Shown piece by piece: positions 6,168 to 7,295 of a DNA stretch of 7,295 nucleotides. The stretch is taken from contig WTGD01000285.1 of NCBI GenBank assembly GCA_011523725.1, positions 1 to 7,295 on the forward strand. Reading direction: 5' to 3'. Positions within the stretch are counted from its first letter, which is position 1. Every line of letters begins with the position of its first letter. Source of the stretch: Nitrospinota bacterium. GTDB lineage: Bacteria; UBA8248. Both the position numbers and the translations under genes were made by a program. The notes below the pieces were generated by a model. The model was not told the origin of the DNA, did not search any database, and saw only the letters and a list, made by a program, of their open reading frames with translations.

Positions 6168-7175
6168 ATGAACTCCCGTGTCGAGTTCGGTTTAATCATG
6201 GCCCTGACCATCCGGGGGCTCGCCGTCGGCAACTTCGAGGACATGAAATCGGTGGCCCAGGAGGCGGAGAGGCTGGGTTTTGATTCGGTATGGCTTTGCG
6301 ATCACTTTCTGACGCTCGACCCGAGCTCTTATGCGAAAGACGCAGGCTTCGAAGACGAGGGAGAGTCGGAAGGCGTCGGTTCGGGCTCCATCCCCTTGCT
6401 CGAAACATGGACGGCGCTCAGCGCCCTCTCCCAGGTGACAAAGAAACTTCGCATTGGAACCAGCGTTCTCAGCAACTCCTACCGCATCCCCTCGGTGCTC
6501 GCGAAGATGGGCGCGACGCTGGACCACATCAGCGGCGGGCGGCTCGATCTGGGTCTCGGCGCGGGCTGGATGCAGGAGGAGTATGAGGCCTACGGCATTC
6601 CTTTCCCGAGGGCATCGGTTCGTATCGCCCAGATGGAGGAAGCCATCCAACTCATCCGCAAGATGTGGACGGAGTCTCTCCCCACGTTCAAGGGGGAGCA
6701 CTACACGATAAAGGGTGCGGTCTGCGATCCTCCGCCGGTTCAGAAACCATCGCCGCCGATTTGGATTGGCGGGGAGGGGAAAAAGGTGCTTCGCGTCGCG
6801 GCGAGGTATGCGGACGGCTTCAACGTGCGCTGGTGGCCGCCGGAGCGTTATCTCGAACGAAAAGAAGAGATCGACGCCAACTGCGAGGAGGCGGGGCGCG
6901 ACCCCGAAGCGCTCAGACGCTCCTTGATGTGCCTTCTCCTGCCGAGCCACGACAGCGCGCGAATCGAGGCGGAAAAGAAGCGGTTTGCGGCCATTCCTCA
7001 AACGGGTATAATCGCGGGCACACCCACCGAATGCGTGGATAAGATGATGGAATACGTCGACGCGGGCGTTCGTCATTTTCTCTTTACGATCCCCGACGTC
7101 GCGGAAACGGATATGCTTCGCCTCGCGGGAGAGGAGATTCTTCCCGAGGTCAGGAGTCTGTCGAACGGGGGCTGA
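6168..7175 (+). CDS. LLM-class (luciferase-like) flavin/F420-dependent oxidoreductase
   Basis: This is a 335-residue TIM-barrel oxidoreductase of the bacterial-luciferase superfamily, cytoplasmic, using FMNH2 or coenzyme F420. The visible pattern is a first strand EFGLIMAL (6-13), then AERLGFDSVWLCDHFL (33-48). After an acidic, glycine-rich loop (about 51-75), LLETWTALSALSQVT and LRIGTSVLS (94-102) follow. The hallmark is GGRLDLGLGAGWMQEEYEAYGIPFP (123-147), then KPSPPIWIGGEGKKVLRVAARYADGFN. The motif set is closest to the LLM families often labelled F420-dependent, but cofactor and substrate cannot be decided. AGGAGG (6155-6160), 7 nt before the ATG, is an excellent ribosome site. The gene lies 33 bp behind livF with no terminator between, so co-transcription with the importer is likely. 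The enzyme may act on the imported compound (inference). Confidence 0.88.
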   Translation: MNSRVEFGLIMALTIRGLAVGNFEDMKSVAQEAERLGFDSVWLCDHFLTLDPSSYAKDAGFEDEGESEGVGSGSIPLLETWTALSALSQVTKKLRIGTSVLSNSYRIPSVLAKMGATLDHISGGRLDLGLGAGWMQEEYEAYGIPFPRASVRIAQMEEAIQLIRKMWTESLPTFKGEHYTIKGAVCDPPPVQKPSPPIWIGGEGKKVLRVAARYADGFNVRWWPPERYLERKEEIDANCEEAGRDPEALRRSLMCLLLPSHDSARIEAEKKRFAAIPQTGIIAGTPTECVDKMMEYVDAGVRHFLFTIPDVAETDMLRLAGEEILPEVRSLSNGG

Positions 7176-7182
7176 GGCCCCC
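7167..7182 (+). other. Short GC hairpin across the stop codon of the LLM gene
   Basis: GGGGGC (7167-7172) and GCCCCC (7177-7182) are perfectly complementary around a TGAG tetraloop that includes the stop codon. No T-run follows directly; the nearest is ATTTTT at 7197-7202, about 15 nt later and inside the next gene's leader. It is a weak terminator at best, and may be a mild attenuator or chance in GC-rich DNA. Confidence 0.35.
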
Positions 7183-7204
7183 TCATGAGCAGGGAGATTT
7201 TTCA

Positions 7205-7295
7205 ATGAACGAACACCAGGAAATGGCCGAATTTCTAAAACCCACCGAATACATCGCTTCGGACAACCCGGATATCGGGTCGAAGGCGGAAGAGC
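7205..7295 (+). CDS. Start of a gene running off the window, possibly transglutaminase-like protein
   Basis: An ATG at 7205 is preceded by AGGGAG (7191-7196) with 8-nt spacing and is open to the window end, giving 30 visible residues. They include EFLKPTEYIASDNPDIGSKA. This resembles the N-terminal lead-in of transglutaminase-like (cysteine protease fold) proteins, which often start with a 'LkPTefIdsdhP' segment before the catalytic domain. The catalytic Cys-His-Asp region would lie outside the window, so the family call is tentative. The gene follows the LLM oxidoreductase by 29 bp in the same direction and may be in the same transcript. Confidence 0.55.
   Translation, partial: MNEHQEMAEFLKPTEYIASDNPDIGSKAEE

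Noticed and set aside
6192..7205. Long minus-strand open frame (337 codons) opposite the LLM gene
   Set aside because: It mirrors a well-supported plus-strand gene, its product is Arg/His/Pro-rich with no recognisable motif, and such antisense frames are expected where third codon positions are GC-rich.
7185..7208. Seven-codon frame ATG 7185 to TGA 7208 overlapping the next start
   Set aside because: It is too short to judge and has no ribosome site of its own. The overlap with the ATG at 7205 is probably accidental.
1..7295. CRISPR arrays, tRNA/rRNA genes, insertion sequences, transposase fragments, phage genes
   Set aside because: I found no spaced direct repeats, tRNA-like cloverleaf, rRNA-like stretch, terminal inverted repeats or mobile-element protein motifs.

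Overview
The window is a GC-rich stretch with all recognised genes on the + strand. It looks like a solute-uptake and catabolism region of a free-living Gram-negative-type bacterium. The evidence is a Sec-exported periplasmic binding protein, a TctA-type transporter membrane subunit and a complete ABC importer of the branched-chain amino acid (HAAT) family. No taxon can be fixed from the sequence. A mainly proteobacterial or related uncultured lineage is my inference from the TctA/Liv/luciferase-like combination.

Layout. (1) Positions 1-1236 hold the C-terminal four-fifths of a TctA-family permease whose start lies outside the window. (2) Positions 1237-1486 are a 250-bp non-coding gap, AT-richer than its surroundings. 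It carries a weak sigma70-like promoter candidate and a perfect 12-bp palindrome. (3) Positions 1487-6134 form a Liv-type cassette: binding protein, permease LivH, permease LivM, ATPase LivG and ATPase LivF. LivM/LivG and LivG/LivF overlap. A strong GC hairpin followed by T residues separates the binding-protein gene from the permease and ATPase genes. (4) Positions 6168-7175 encode a luciferase-like (LLM) flavin- or F420-dependent oxidoreductase, 33 bp behind livF. (5) From 7205 to the window end is the start of another gene, possibly transglutaminase-like.

How the genes probably work together. The binding protein captures a small solute in the periplasm. LivH/LivM form the channel and LivG/LivF hydrolyse ATP. 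The hairpin after the binding-protein gene is well placed to let most transcripts stop there, giving more binding protein than membrane complex. The LLM enzyme sits close enough to share the transcript and may act on the imported compound, but no substrate can be read from the sequence.

No previously undescribed system is visible; this is an ordinary transporter locus. The most useful second-look items are the intra-operon hairpin, the palindrome upstream of the binding protein, and the unknown ligand shared by transporter and oxidoreductase.
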